NCBI GenBank assembly: GCA_009746045.1
Contig: RPFO01000246.1
Coordinates: 729,642 to 789,641 of the forward strand
Length of the DNA: 60,000 bases
Origin: Mesostigma viride
Lineage: Eukaryota; Streptophyta; Mesostigmatophyceae; Mesostigmatales; Mesostigmataceae
Direction: 5' to 3'
The translations under genes and the position numbers were made by a program. Below are positions 23,942-34,706 of this stretch, in pieces. Position 1 is the first letter of the stretch, and every line of letters starts with the position of its first letter. The notes beneath the pieces are model-generated. The model did not search any database. It was not told where the DNA came from and saw nothing but the letters and a program-made list of their open reading frames with translations.

Positions 23942-24526
23942 TAATTAATTAATTATCAACATCACTCCGTTGGGAGTAGATGTAGCACATAGCCCTGAGA
24001 AGGGGCATATGGCTTTTAATACATTCTAGGCTACTTCATGCAAGGGTGGGAATGTAAGCTACCCCTGCTCTAGGTGCACCAGGGCACCCGCACCCTCATG
24101 GTCTATCACGCTATGCCCGGGTAAGGGGGGAGCATGCCTGTGAGGGGGAAGATCATCATGGCTAGACAAAAACTAGAGCGTGGCATCTCAGCAGAGAGCA
24201 GCTCTCTGCATGGGCACAGCATTACTAAATAAAACTAGGCAGCGTCTGGAGTGTGGCTCATCATAGGCACACATGTACATGACTAAAAAGGCTAGGCCTA
24301 AGCTGGTATAGTGCCTGTAGTAGGCGGGCATGTACAAGGCCACTGTCTAACTATTCTACACTACTGCTGTATTCCCCTAGGCTGGGGCTGGAGTTGCTGG
24401 GGCCGCGGTGGTCGAGGGGGTCGCTTGCCAGGGCTTGTGGCCGACGTAGATGGCCGCCCCCTTCCAGTACACCGGCTGGCCCGCCTTGGTCTGCCGGAGC
24501 TGGGTGTAGGTCGGCCATCTGCCTGA
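23942..24526 (-). mobile_element. ORF1-only half-LINE fragment nested in copy A
   Basis: Flanked by an 11-bp target-site duplication TCTAAGCTAAT (23931-23941 and 24527-24537). Its complement encodes the end of a LINE ORF1 (QPVYWKGAAIYVGHKPWQ). This is followed by ~370 bases of untranslated sequence and a tail sharing the last ~40 bases with the full LINE (ccaacggag..atg), then (TTAA)n. There is no endonuclease or reverse transcriptase, so it was probably mobilised in trans. Confidence 0.85.
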
Positions 24527-25316
24527 TCTAAGCTAATCTAATCTAGAAAACCCTACTTATTCTACTCAGCAAAGCGCCCCTTCCGCTTGGGGGGGGGGGG
24601 CTTGCCCACAGGGGCGGGAGTATGAGCCTGGACAATGGTTTTCCACCTCCTCTTGTCCTGCATAGCAGTCCAAGCAAGAGAGAGGGAGTGAATGCGATTT
24701 TCAAACTGCGCTGGGACCACTAGGTCAGCCATCAACTGCTGTGGGTAGGTCATGACATGTTTGCCTACCTTCTTAGGAATGTCCTTAGGGCCAGGCCAGG
24801 TCAGGATATGCCGTCCGGGCTGGCCAAGCCGCTGTGGGCCGGCCAGACCAAGGGCGGTGTCTACCTGGCTGGTGCGAGCAAGATGTCCTACGAATGCTAT
24901 CCTACGCTGTCTAATCTCGTCCGAAATGCGAGGCATGCCCTGGTACAAAGATTCTAAAGACCTATGCGTGTCAAACCCCACATTCAGGGCCTGACGGAGC
25001 ATCCTGGTTACCGTGGTGTTGAGCTTGGCCGCCAGCGTGTCCGTGAGCGTCCATGCCTCGGCGCCATACGTGAGCACCGTGAGGACCAGGACCTTGAGGA
25101 GCATGCGCTTGCGGTGCTCGCCGAGGGCCTTCGAGTGCCAGTAGGTTTTCAGCGAACGATGCCGAGCCCAAGCCAGGCCGATGCGGGTGTCCACATCGGC
25201 GGCGGTGTCACGAAGCATGCTTCCCAGCAGTTTAAAGCGATCACGAAAAGGGACCTCCGTCCCGTCTAGCAGCCGTGGTAGCGGCGGGCGACTGGAAGCC
25301 CCAATCACCATAGCCT

Positions 25317-25329
25317 GGTTGTCTCCTTG
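25317..25329 (+). mobile_element. 13-nt retroposon insertion with target-site duplication
   Basis: GGTTGTCTCCTTG sits between two copies of ATAGCCT (25310-25316 and 25330-25336). The other LINE copies have an uninterrupted actgaggcgatggtgattgg at this place (38822 and 49149). The 13 bases equal the 3' terminus of the 810-bp insertion at 25510-26319, in opposite orientation. Confidence 0.75.
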
Positions 25330-25509
25330 ATAGCCTCAGTTTTGACACTAATCTCCAACCCCACCGCCCGCGCCTCCAAGCCCAGACAGTCCAGTCACGT
25401 CTGAATGTGCTCGGGGCGCACGATGAGGGTGGTGTCATCCGCATAAATCAAGTCGGCCAGGCGGTAACCAGGTTTAATTAACCCCGCCGTGCGCGCTGTG
25501 GTTAAGGAT

Positions 25510-26319
25510 CAAAGAGACAACCAGCGCAGGCCAGAAATCGGGAGAATCCGGACCATGGTAGCTCGAGCCTGCCGTTATCTTTTCCGCGTTTTCGAGTCGT
25601 TCAGGATGATGAAGATGAATGGTGATGGAAATGTGTATCCTTGTGCATTGAAATTATGGCTGGCTTACGTGTGGAGCGACTAGATGACCTAGACGGTGGG
25701 GCCGGAAACAGCATGCTTGATCAGGGCGTGTGTTTCTAGCCTAACTGGCCGGGAGTGTCTAGTGGTGAGCACCATTGCTGCGATCGCTCTCCCACCATTT
25801 ACGAGGAAATACCCGCAAATGGAAAACCACTGAAAAGGTCTAGCTAGTCAGTCATCACGTTAGCCATGCCATGATTCCAAACGTCCAAGAACTGCACACG
25901 GTGCAAAGGCAAAAAGCCGGAGGACAGCACTTTCAAATGTGCGGCGGGAACCAAAAGCCCGCGGATGCCAGAAAACATCGTGTTGCGGCAGCGACGCGAC
26001 GATGTGGACAACGAATCCAGTGCCAAGCTCGGAACGGCCGCAAAGGAGATCTGGCATCACAGGGTTCAGATGTGCGGAGATACTATGCGATCCAGCCGGT
26101 CCACGACCTGTTTGTAGAGCTTGTGCCAAGGGGCAGCACCGAACAGATGTGGGTGACGTTGCAAAAAACATCGGACTTGACGGAGCATAATGGCTCGGTC
26201 ATAGTCTTTGACCAGTAAACGCTGCAAGAGTTCAACAAGAGTCGTGATGAAATCAACACGATAAGAACAAAGACGGGAAAAACGATGTAACTGAGAAAGA
26301 ACAACACCATATTTTGCTG
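25510..26319 (-). mobile_element. 5'-truncated retroelement insertion of a third family
   Basis: 810 bases flanked by a 13-bp target-site duplication TGTGGTTAAGGAT (25497-25509 and 26320-26332), splitting LINE copy A between its ORF segments. On the complement it starts inside a frame reading LHRFSRLCSYRVDF, LLQRLLVKDYDRAI and WHKLYKQVVDRLDRIV, then a stop at 26066 and a ~550-base untranslated end finishing in GGTTGTCTCTTTG. The protein part looks like the thumb/linker region just after a reverse transcriptase, perhaps of Penelope-like or related type. That assignment is from memory of the family style and is uncertain. Confidence 0.7.
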
Positions 26320-28334
26320 TGTGGTTAAGGATGTCCAAGCCAGGCTCGAACCCCTTAAGAGCATTAAAGCGCGCACGTGCCCGGCGCATGATGTGATCCA
26401 CGACAATAATGAACAGATATGGGGACAGGACACAACCTTGCCACACCCCGTGGTGAAGGGGGAATGGTGGAGTGGTGCCTTCCGCAGTCCGCAAGTGCTA
26501 CTGCCTGTGAGCCCTCATACAGTCGGCGATTGGCAGCAATAAACGCAGGTGGCACTCGATCTAGAGCTAGGATGGCCCAAAGAGCCTCCCAGAGGACCGT
26601 GTCAAAGGCCTTGATGTAGTCAACAAAAATGAAGACCAGCGGCAAACTGTCAAGGGGAAGGCGACGCACCTCCTCCATCAACCGGCGCGCGACAAACACA
26701 GACATGACCGTGTTACGACCACGACGAAAACCCATCTGAGACTCACCCAGGTGTGGGTCCAGCGCGGCGCGGAGCCTGTGCAGCATCATGCGCATGAAGA
26801 CCTTCAGCGCGGCGCTCTGGAGGCAGACACCCCGGTAGTTACCGGGGTCAGCAGCAGAGCCAGGCTTCTTGTACAGCATGACGCGGATGGCCGTCTGCCA
26901 CTCAGCAGGCGGAGGCTCGTCAGAAAGCAGGACACGGTTGCAGAACGCCAGCAGAAGATCCCTCACCGCCGGATCAGGGGTCTTCAGCAGCTCAGCAGAA
27001 AGGTGGTCGGCACCGACCGCCGCATCGTACCGCGGGCGAGCAAGGGCGCCGTCCAGTTCCTTCAAAGTGAAGGGGGGGACGGCGTCGTCAGTGGCAAGGC
27101 AGCCCTCCTGCAAGGCGGGGACTTGGTAGTCCGCGGCCGAGGTGAGGGGGGCGCAGGCGGCGGCGGGGGTCCGGCAACACCGAGACGGGCGGCCGTCTCG
27201 GGGTGAAGCGGCGGGGGGGGGGCGCGAGCCCCACCTGTCAAGGAAACATTGTGGGCCAACCAGCGGTCAAGGCTTACCGGCGCCGTGCCGTCCCCCGTGT
27301 GCTCCACCGGGGTGCGCTGCCGCCGGCCGCCGAGCCGGTCGAGGTGGTACCACATGTCGATCCTTGCCCTGGTTGCGAGCTTGGCAGGCCTTGGCATCTG
27401 CGATGCACTGGGCCGCCTCTGCGTCCTGAGCATGGGCGTAGGCCTCCCCAAGGGCGGCCAGGAGCACCGGTTTCAGCAATGGGTCCCGGTTACGCTTGAG
27501 GCGGTGCCGGGCGGCCAAGACCTTGGGGTCCTGGCGGTAGAGCGGGCCGGGGCGGCGGCGGGGCATGACCGGCAGGTGCCGGGCCGCCAGCAGGCAGCAG
27601 CGGGGCGCGGGCAGCAAAGCCCGCAAAAGTGGCGGCGTTGGGAGCACCATTGTCCAGCTCGTCGACGTCCGCCCGGGCGTCCAGGGCTGACAGGTACTCC
27701 AGTCGGCACCGGTTCCGCTCGTGTTCGGCGTCCGTAGTCCTCAGGATCTCCCTTGACCGGACGTAGAGCAGACCAGTCAGGGCGGACCACTGGGGCGCGG
27801 CGCGCGGGGACGTGGAACCGGAGCCGAATGGTCGCACGCACCAGGCGGTGGTCAGAGCACACCGTGGGCGTGTCAAACACTCGGGTGTCCAGAACCGAAG
27901 TGCACCTGGGCTGCCGTACCACCACGTAGTCCAGACAGGCCTGTCTGCCGTTAGGACCACGGAAAGTGACCAAGTCCTGTGAGGGACGTTGGAAGTGGCA
28001 GTTGACAGCAACCATCCCGCTATCCCGCAAAAAGGCAGAAAACAGGGGAGTGTTGTCGTTAGCAGCAGTGTCAGCAGGCGCAAAGCGACTGCCAGCAGTG
28101 CCCACGGGGAGCGTGGCATTGGCGTCGAGCAGCATAACCAAAAAGTGGCGGGCCGGAGTGACCCCCTCAAGGCTATGCAAGGAATCGAAGAACTCTTGGC
28201 GTTCCGACTCAGGTAGGCCACTATGGGGTGCGTAGCCCACCCCCACCGTGAGGTGGTGCTTAGACCGCCCCTCGACGGAGGTAAAATGTGCTACCATAGG
28301 GCGTGGGGTGAGAAACTACAACGTGCTGAGGAGA

Positions 28335-28715
28335 TGACTCCGTTGGGAGATCATGTAGCACGTATAACCTTGCAGATGGGTGGGGGTGAGCGAGGTCGCG
28401 AAACCTAACTAAGCTAACTCTTAGCTAATTTACATTAAAATCCTAGCTACTCTGCTTCAGCTCAAAGCGCCCCTTCCTCCTGGGCCGGGTGGGTGGGGGG
28501 GGCTTTCCCACAGGGGCTGGCGTGTGGGCCTATACAATGGTCTGCCACCTCTTCTTGTCCTGCATAGCAGTCCAGGCAAGACAGAGGGAGGAAATGCGGT
28601 GTTCAAACTGGGCTGGGACCACTAGGTCGGCCAGCAACTGATTGGTATAGTTCAAGGCGGGTTTACCATGTCTGTTATGTTATATTGTTTTGTCCTTGGG
28701 GCCAGGCCAGGTCAG
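28335..28715 (-). mobile_element. Family-1 LINE copy B, 3' fragment
   Basis: The complement encodes the last ~90 residues of ORF2 (LVVPAQFEHRI, LAWTAMQDKKRWQTIV, AHTPAPVGKPPPP) and the 3' untranslated region up to ccaacggagtcatct. It is truncated at 28715, where a (TAAG)n run begins. It lies immediately upstream of copy A in the same orientation. Confidence 0.8.
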
Positions 28716-28859
28716 GATGTAAGTAAGTAAGTACTAGCTTGCGTGTCATGTGCATGGGCATGCCACGGAGTAAGTACTTTGCGCTAATCTCATTAGAAAA
28801 AATAATTAAGGTAATCCACCCGGCTAAGGGCCACCAACCATGCCCCAACCACATTAAGT

Positions 28860-29490
28860 GAGACAACTATTCCTGGACGCATGGATGGCGATCCAACGCC
28901 GGGGAGGGACTAGGGTAGTTGTATGGGAGGAAAGACGCGAACCCAACCATATTGACCGTGATGAGCGCTCACGGCGAATCGGCGAATGCCGAGTGGTGCT
29001 GCGTCGTTCCCAGAAGCCAGGTGAGATGTCAACCACCCTTGCCGACAAGCCGTCAAGGGCCAGCTTACCCTAATGGGCCTGGTAGGTGAGGTAGAAACAC
29101 GCGGGTGCCACCACCTTCCCCACTCACGGGACAAGGCGGCTCCCCCACTAGTCCTGCTCACCTTCCCCTCCCCTGAGGACAAGCAGCGGTTCCTTTCTCG
29201 TCGCAAGAGGTCGCACGACCTCACCTGGACGTCAGTTGGGCGACGACCTGACCCCCGCTCAGCAGCTAGCAATAGCGACGCGACCTGTGGCCTGAATATA
29301 TCTCCGCCACAAGCACGACCCCCAGAAGCCCAAGGTGTACTGGAGGGGCGGGGACCTGATCATGATAAACCACAAAATGTGGACGCCCCCTGCGGGCTAG
29401 AATAGCCCTAGCTTGTAATCATTGGTAGTCACTGCCGCCATGGCAGCCATGCCTAATAATAAGTAAGTAAGTAAGTAAGTAAGTACAAGT
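28860..29490 (+). mobile_element. Family-2 LINE ORF1 fragment with (TAAG)n tail
   Basis: Encodes, with frameshifts, the C-terminal region of an L1-type ORF1 protein (LVLLTFPSPEDKQRFLSRRK, then GDDLTPAQQ in another frame). It is clearly related to family-1 ORF1 but its tail is (TAAG)n at 29459-29487. The tail is followed by a phrase (ttgcgtgtcatgcgcaaagg, catgccacggagtact) that also follows TAAG runs at about 28741 and 56371. Confidence 0.65.
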
Positions 29491-30257
29491 AAGTAAGTAC
29501 TTGCGTGTCATGCGCAAAGGCATGCCACGGAGTACTATTAATTAATTTTATGGGTGGGTGGCGTGTTGCCGAGGATATGCAGGATAAGCAGCATCGGGCT
29601 ACATATCAATGAGACAACAACGACACTGTCGCGTGTCATTAATTAATTTAAAATTAATTAATTAAATTAATTAATCATGGTGTGCTCCTGCCCCGGTAGG
29701 TTAGAGTTTGCCCCCATCACACGGCTCCCGCACGTACTTTCCTCTCAGACGACAGGTGCTTACACGACATAAATGGGAGCGCCATGCGTCCAGGAATAAC
29801 TCACACATGCATCATAAGGATTAATGCTCCGCGAAAGGGAGCCCACACATTCCAGGACCGACGAGTGGCACCATGAAAGCTAGGCCAGTAGGCATCTCAC
29901 TGATGCCGTTGCCCCAGTGACCAATGCGAGAACACCCGGGCTGCGGTTTCCTTTATTGCGCCAGTCGCGTGATAACCACGTAGGGTCTGCAAAACGTGCT
30001 TACCTTGCTACCTCTAGCAAGGTTATAAGGAGGCGCAAAGAAGAGCGATCATACAACAAGGCGCCTAGCTCTCCTTAAAACTGCGATGTTTTTCTTTGAG
30101 AACTTGTTGACGGGAAGACAACCCGTCACGTGCCATACCGACGCCTTGCGTCGTCCCGGCATCACCTGTTGCGATCCGCGTGGCCATGGACATGTCTGAC
30201 AACGCTCCAGCATAGTCACGGCTTCCGCCCACATAATGGCAGCCGCGGGAGGGATAG
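29491..30257. other. AT-rich and unique intergenic sequence
   Basis: attaattaa-rich stretches lie at 29540-29690, with a caatgagacaac word at 29607-29618 matching the third retroposon family's end. The remainder is the 3' flank of the small gene at 30258-30380; no further gene was found. Confidence 0.4.
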
Positions 30258-30380
30258 CTATTTTCCTGCAGGGGCTTCCCATGGCTTGCACTTGCAACGC
30301 TCGGCTTCGGGGACTTCACCCTTCAGCTTCTCCAAATGTTTGCCGCAACCCTGCCAAGTCTTCTTTGAGCAGGTAGGGCA
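30258..30380 (-). CDS. Last exon of a small CxxC zinc-binding-type protein
   Basis: On the complement, an acceptor (ttccttgtacag) at 30381 opens a 40-codon exon ending TAG at 30258. It reads CPTCSKKTWQGCGKH ... GEVPEAERCKCKPWEAP. The pattern C-x2-C-x2-TW-x-GCG-x-H ... RCxCxPW is the signature of a short, widely conserved plant, algal and fungal protein of unknown function whose Cys/His residues could bind zinc. In that family nearly the whole protein is this motif after a very short N-terminus, so the missing first exon should be tiny. I could not place its ATG upstream (30381-30700) with confidence. The exon is intact. Confidence 0.6.
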   Translation of the reverse strand, partial: CPTCSKKTWQGCGKHLEKLKGEVPEAERCKCKPWEAPAGK

Positions 30381-30701
30381 CTGTACAAGGAAACACATAT
30401 TGAATTCTTTTGTTAGAGACAAGGAAGGTTTAATAGTGGGTATGGCGTAGTCACGACGAGTGGGTATGGCGCCACGACAAGAGGAAATTGCGTGTTCGGG
30501 AGCTGCTGTTGGAAATAAATTGCGTTGTCGTCCAGTCGCAGGGTGAGGTGCGTGGCCATGGCGTCATCTCGCATCGGCGTCCACGTGGGCTCATGCAGCG
30601 GAAGTTCGCACGCCCACGTGACGCCATGCCACACCGGCGGGAATCTCAACCCAACTCGACTCAACGTGACGCCATGTGCAAGCGGTCCACCGTAGCAGGA
30701 A
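30381..30701. other. Probable 5' region of the small CxxC gene
   Basis: A complement frame at 30413-30664 contains an ATG in fair context near 30559, but its sequence does not look like the family's N-terminus. The region should contain the first exon and promoter of the gene ending at 30258. No repeat was recognised. Confidence 0.3.
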
Positions 30702-30935
30702 GGTACAAGACGTCATTCACGCCTGAAGTTGGGTTCGAGGATTTTGAGGGGGTCAACCCAACTTAAGGTGTGAATTGTGAATGATCTTCTAAATTCTACT
30801 ACTTTGAGCTAGAGATTAAAAATAATAATATTCTGAACTACTATAAATTATTAGAATGCCGAAACTCTATTCGACCCAACTAAAGGCGTGAGCACAACTT
30901 AAGCCAACCCAACTTAAGGCGTGAATGACTGTACC
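30702..30935. mobile_element. MITE-like element with ~30-bp terminal inverted repeats
   Basis: The left end (30702-30735: GGTACA, then GTCATTCACGCC, then AAGTTGGGTT) is inverted at 30907-30935 (AACCCAACTT, GGCGTGAATGAC, TGTACC) with few mismatches. Partial internal copies of the same words occur at 30750-30775 and 30876-30890. It is 234 bases, AT-rich inside, with no coding sequence. The target duplication is not clear. Confidence 0.7.
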
Positions 30936-31024
30936 TTTTGGAGCGTGTGGGCGTACGGTATAATTTTAATTATGTCCGTCAGAGACGAGGGGGGTATCAT
31001 GGGGATAGGCTGCTAGCCTAATTA

Positions 31025-31495
31025 CACCGTCCGCATTGGAAGTTCTAACTAAATAATTAGCTTCTGGAAAATGTTCTGGCTGAAAACCATAAAAAAAACA
31101 AAAGAAAATTAATTAATTAACTCCGGGGGCTGAGGACTGGACTCAACAAACAAACAAACAAAATTAATTAATTAACTCATGTGGGCTCTGGGTATCGGCA
31201 CTGACCTCCACTGACTCTAGCCTATGGCCGCCGAAGGGGGGCCGCCGGGCCGGATTGCCGGCCGAATTGGGGGCGGCGTGTACGATATCTACCAAACAAA
31301 CAAAAGAAATTTATTAATTAAATAAGTACCCATGTGCCTTGAACGGCTGTAGGACAAACAAACAAACAAAAGGTTTTAATTAAATAATAAAAACCTGGGA
31401 CTCTGACTGGCTCCCCAACAAACAATCCAGGGTTATTCGTAATGCAAATACGGCAAAAATTGACCCATAATAACAAACTTCCAATGCGGACGGTG
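31025..31495. mobile_element. MITE-like element with 20-bp perfect inverted repeats and TA flanks
   Basis: CACCGTCCGCATTGGAAGTT at 31025-31044 is perfectly inverted at 31476-31495, and both ends are flanked by TA, as in Tc1/mariner-type insertions. The interior has acaaacaaacaaa and attaattaa repeats and no frame. Confidence 0.7.
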
Positions 31496-31500
31496 TATCA

Positions 31501-34079
31501 GGCGGAGCCAATTTTCGGAAGAACCGTTAGGTTCGCCAGAATTGGCGAACCTTATAAGGCCGTACACGTGAGAAAACATAGGAATAGGGGATGAAAATCC
31601 GTCAATCCATCCATCCATCCATCCATCCATCCATCCATCCATCCATCCATCCATCCATCCATCCATCCATCCATCCATCCATCCATCCATCCATCCATCC
31701 ATCCATCCATCCATCCATCCATCCATCCATCCATCCATCCATCCATCCATCCATCCATCCATCCATCCATCCATCCATCCATCCATCCATCCATCCATCC
31801 ATCCATCCATCCATCCATCCATCCATCCATCCATCCATCCATCCATCCATCCATCCATCCATCCATCCATCCATCCATCCATCCATCCATCCATCCATCC
31901 ATCCATCCATCCATCCATCCATCCATCCATCCATCCATCCATCCATCCATCCATCCATCCATCCATCCATCCATCCATCCATCCATCCATCCATCCATCC
32001 ATCCATCCATCCATCCATCCATCCATCCATCCATCCATCCATCCATCCATCCATCCATCCATCCATCCATCCATCCATCCATCCATCCATCCATCCATCC
32101 ATCCATCCATCCATCCATCCATCCATCCATCCATCCATCCATCCATCCATCCATCCATCCATCCATCCATCCATCCATCCATCCATCCATCCATCCATCC
32201 ATCCATCCATCCATCCATCCATCCATCCATCCATCCATCCATCCATCCATCCATCCATCCATCCATCCATCCATCCATCCATCCATCCATCCATCCATCC
32301 ATCCATCCATCCATCCATCCATCCATCCATCCATCCATCCATCCATCCATCCATCCATCCATCCATCCATCCATCCATCCATCCATCCATCCATCCATCC
32401 ATCCATCCATCCATCCATCCATCCATCCATCCATCCATCCATCCATCCATCCATCCATCCATCCATCCATCCATCCATCCATCCATCCATCCATCCATCC
32501 ATCCATCCATCCATCCATCCATCCATCCATCCATCCATCCATCCATCCATCCATCCATCCATCCATCCATCCATCCATCCAACCATCCAACCATCCATCC
32601 ATCCATCCATCCATCCATCCATCCATCCATCCATCCATCCATCCATCCATCCATCCATCCATCCATCCATCCATCCATCCATCCATCCATCCATCCATCC
32701 ATCCATCCATCCATCTCCATCCATCCATCCATCCATCCATCCATCCATCCATCCATCCATCCATCCATCCATCCATCCATCCATCCATCCATCCATCCAT
32801 CCATCCATCCATCCATCCATCCATCCATCCATCCATCCATCCATCCATCCATCCATCCATCCATCCATCCATCCATCCATCCATCCATCCATCCATCCAT
32901 CCATCCATCCATCCATCCATCCATCCATCCATCCATCCATCCATCCATCCATCCATCCATCCATCCATCCATCCATCCATCCATCCATCCATCCATCCAT
33001 CCATCCATCCATCCATCCATCCATCCATCCATCCATCCATCCATCCATCCATCCATCCATCCATCCATCCATCCATCCATCCATCCATCCATCCATCCAT
33101 CCATCCATCCATCCATCCATCCATCCATCCATCCATCCATCCATCCATCCATCCATCCATCCATCCATCCATCCATCCATCCATCCATCCATCCATCCAT
33201 CCATCCATCCATCCATCCATCCATCCATCCATCCATCCATCCATCCATCCATCCATCCATCCATCCATCCATCCATCCATCCATCCATCCATCCATCCAT
33301 CCATCCATCCATCCATCCATCCATCCATCCATCCATCCATCCATCCATCCATCCATCCATCCATCCATCCATCCATCCATCCATCCATCCATCCATCCAT
33401 CCATCCATCCATCCATCCATCCATCCATCCATCCATCCATCCATCCATCCATCCATCCATCCATCCATCCATCCATCCATCCATCCATCCATCCATCCAT
33501 CCATCCATCCATCCATCCATCCATCCATCCATCCATCCATCCATCCATCCATCCATCCATCCATCCATCCATCCATCCATCCATCCATCCATCCATCCAT
33601 CCATCCATCCATCCATCCATCCATCCATCCATCCATCCATCCATCCATCCATCCATCCATCCATCCATCCATCCATCCATCCATCCATCCATCCATCCAT
33701 CCATCCATCCATCCATCCATCCATCCATCCATCCATCCATCCATCCATCCATCCATCCATCCATCCATCCATCCATCCATCCATCCATCCATCCATCCAT
33801 CCATCCATCCATCCATCCATCCATCCATCCATCCATCCATCCATCCATCCATCCATCCATCCATCCATCCATCCATCCATCCATCCATCCATCCATCCAT
33901 CCATCCATCCATCCATCCATCCATCCATCCATCCATCCATCCATCCATCCATCCATCCATCCATCCATCCATCCATCCATCCATCCATCCATCCATCCAT
34001 CCATCCATCCATCCATCCACCGAATTTGTCCCGAATTTGCAAGCAGAAGGGTGAGGTTCTTCCGAAAATTGGCTCCGCC
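31501..34079. repeat. Perfect 25-bp inverted repeats enclosing a 2.4-kb (ATCC)n array
   Basis: 31501-31525 (GGCGGAGCCAATTTTCGG plus AAGAACC) is perfectly inverted at 34055-34079. Inside, 31605-34019 is (ATCC)n, about 600 units, almost pure, with small variants only near 32581-32592 and 32713-32718. A second small palindrome (GGTTCGCCA..TGGCGAACC) lies at 31530-31551. The 800-residue Trp-Met-Asp-Gly or Ile-His-Pro-Ser frames are array artefacts. Confidence 0.95.
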
Positions 34080-34706
34080 GTAGAGTTTCAACGGGCAAGT
34101 TGCAAACACGCACGTTACTTGATACCGCTGAGGTTACGCCCTCGCATTAAGTTACGTCCCCGCGTTAAGTTACGATGCCGAGAATTTGGCGGGGATGTGT
34201 ACCTCTGTCGCATCTTCGGTGCTTTTGGAGTCTCAGCGAGGAGTCGGGCAACGGCGCGCGGCGCGCGGCGCGGCGCTGCATGTCACGAATGCTCGACTAC
34301 CCGGCCCATGTGCGGCGTCAGGCGTGGGATACAAATACAGTAGAGCTTACAAGTTTTGCGGGCTTCGCCCGCGACATTAGAGCTTGTACTTTTTGTGGCC
34401 GGTCCCCGGCCAGGGAGCCCCGGCTAGGGACTAGATGTGAGTCACCACGTACCTCCGTCGAGTGCCAAGTGGCGCTAGTCCCGCCAAGGAGCGCGCGCTA
34501 GCTTTAGAGTTTCGACCACAAGATTCATGGAGTTTGGCAAAAGGGTGAAGGAAAAAAATCCGAAATTCAATGGAAGGCCTAAGAAGGTTCGATCCCGGTA
34601 CGTCACGATAAATCGCATGATGAGGTGTGCCTTGGCGCCTGAAGTGTACGTAAGCAATTTTACGAGACGTTGCACAATATGTACATTGCTAAAATGGGAC
34701 AAACTG
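34080..34706. other. Intergenic sequence with a weak hypothetical frame
   Basis: A + strand frame 34527-34805 starts MEFGKRVKEKNPKFNGRPKK and is lysine-rich at first. Its last third lies in the tandem duplication that starts at 34707. There is no known domain and no homologue that I recognise. I leave it as hypothetical. Confidence 0.2.

Larger units (their letters stand above)
23790..28305 (-). mobile_element. Family-1 LINE copy A (endonuclease plus reverse transcriptase), decayed and interrupted
   Basis: On the complement, 28297 to 27473 encodes the C-terminal half of an endonuclease/exonuclease/phosphatase-type domain (LVMLLDANATLP, LDYVVVRQPR, CSDHRLVRATIR). About 27113 to 26330 encodes the reverse transcriptase fingers and palm (GADHLSAELLK, PGNYRGVCLQSAALKVF, MGFRRGRNT, FVDYIKAFDTV). 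About 25480 to 24562 encodes the YADD region and C-terminus (YGAEAWTLT, RRIAFVGHLARTSQ). It ends in a (TTTAA)n-type tail at about 23790-23860. Stops and frameshifts break it, and it is interrupted by three insertions (23942-24526, 25317-25329, 25510-26319), each with a target-site duplication. The type is L1/RTE-like non-LTR; I cannot fix the clade. Confidence 0.9.

Noticed and set aside
26869-27429. + strand frames overlapping LINE copy A
   Set aside because: They are antisense shadows of the reverse transcriptase and linker region on the complement; no domain is recognisable.
31433-34113. 800-870-residue frames of Trp-Met-Asp-Gly or Ile-His-Pro-Ser repeats
   Set aside because: They are read-throughs of the (ATCC)n array; a 4-bp unit without stops stays open in several frames. 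No gene is implied.
34580-34610. tRNA gene suggested by ggttcgatccc
   Set aside because: No acceptor stem, anticodon arm or D-arm can be paired around this T-loop-like word.
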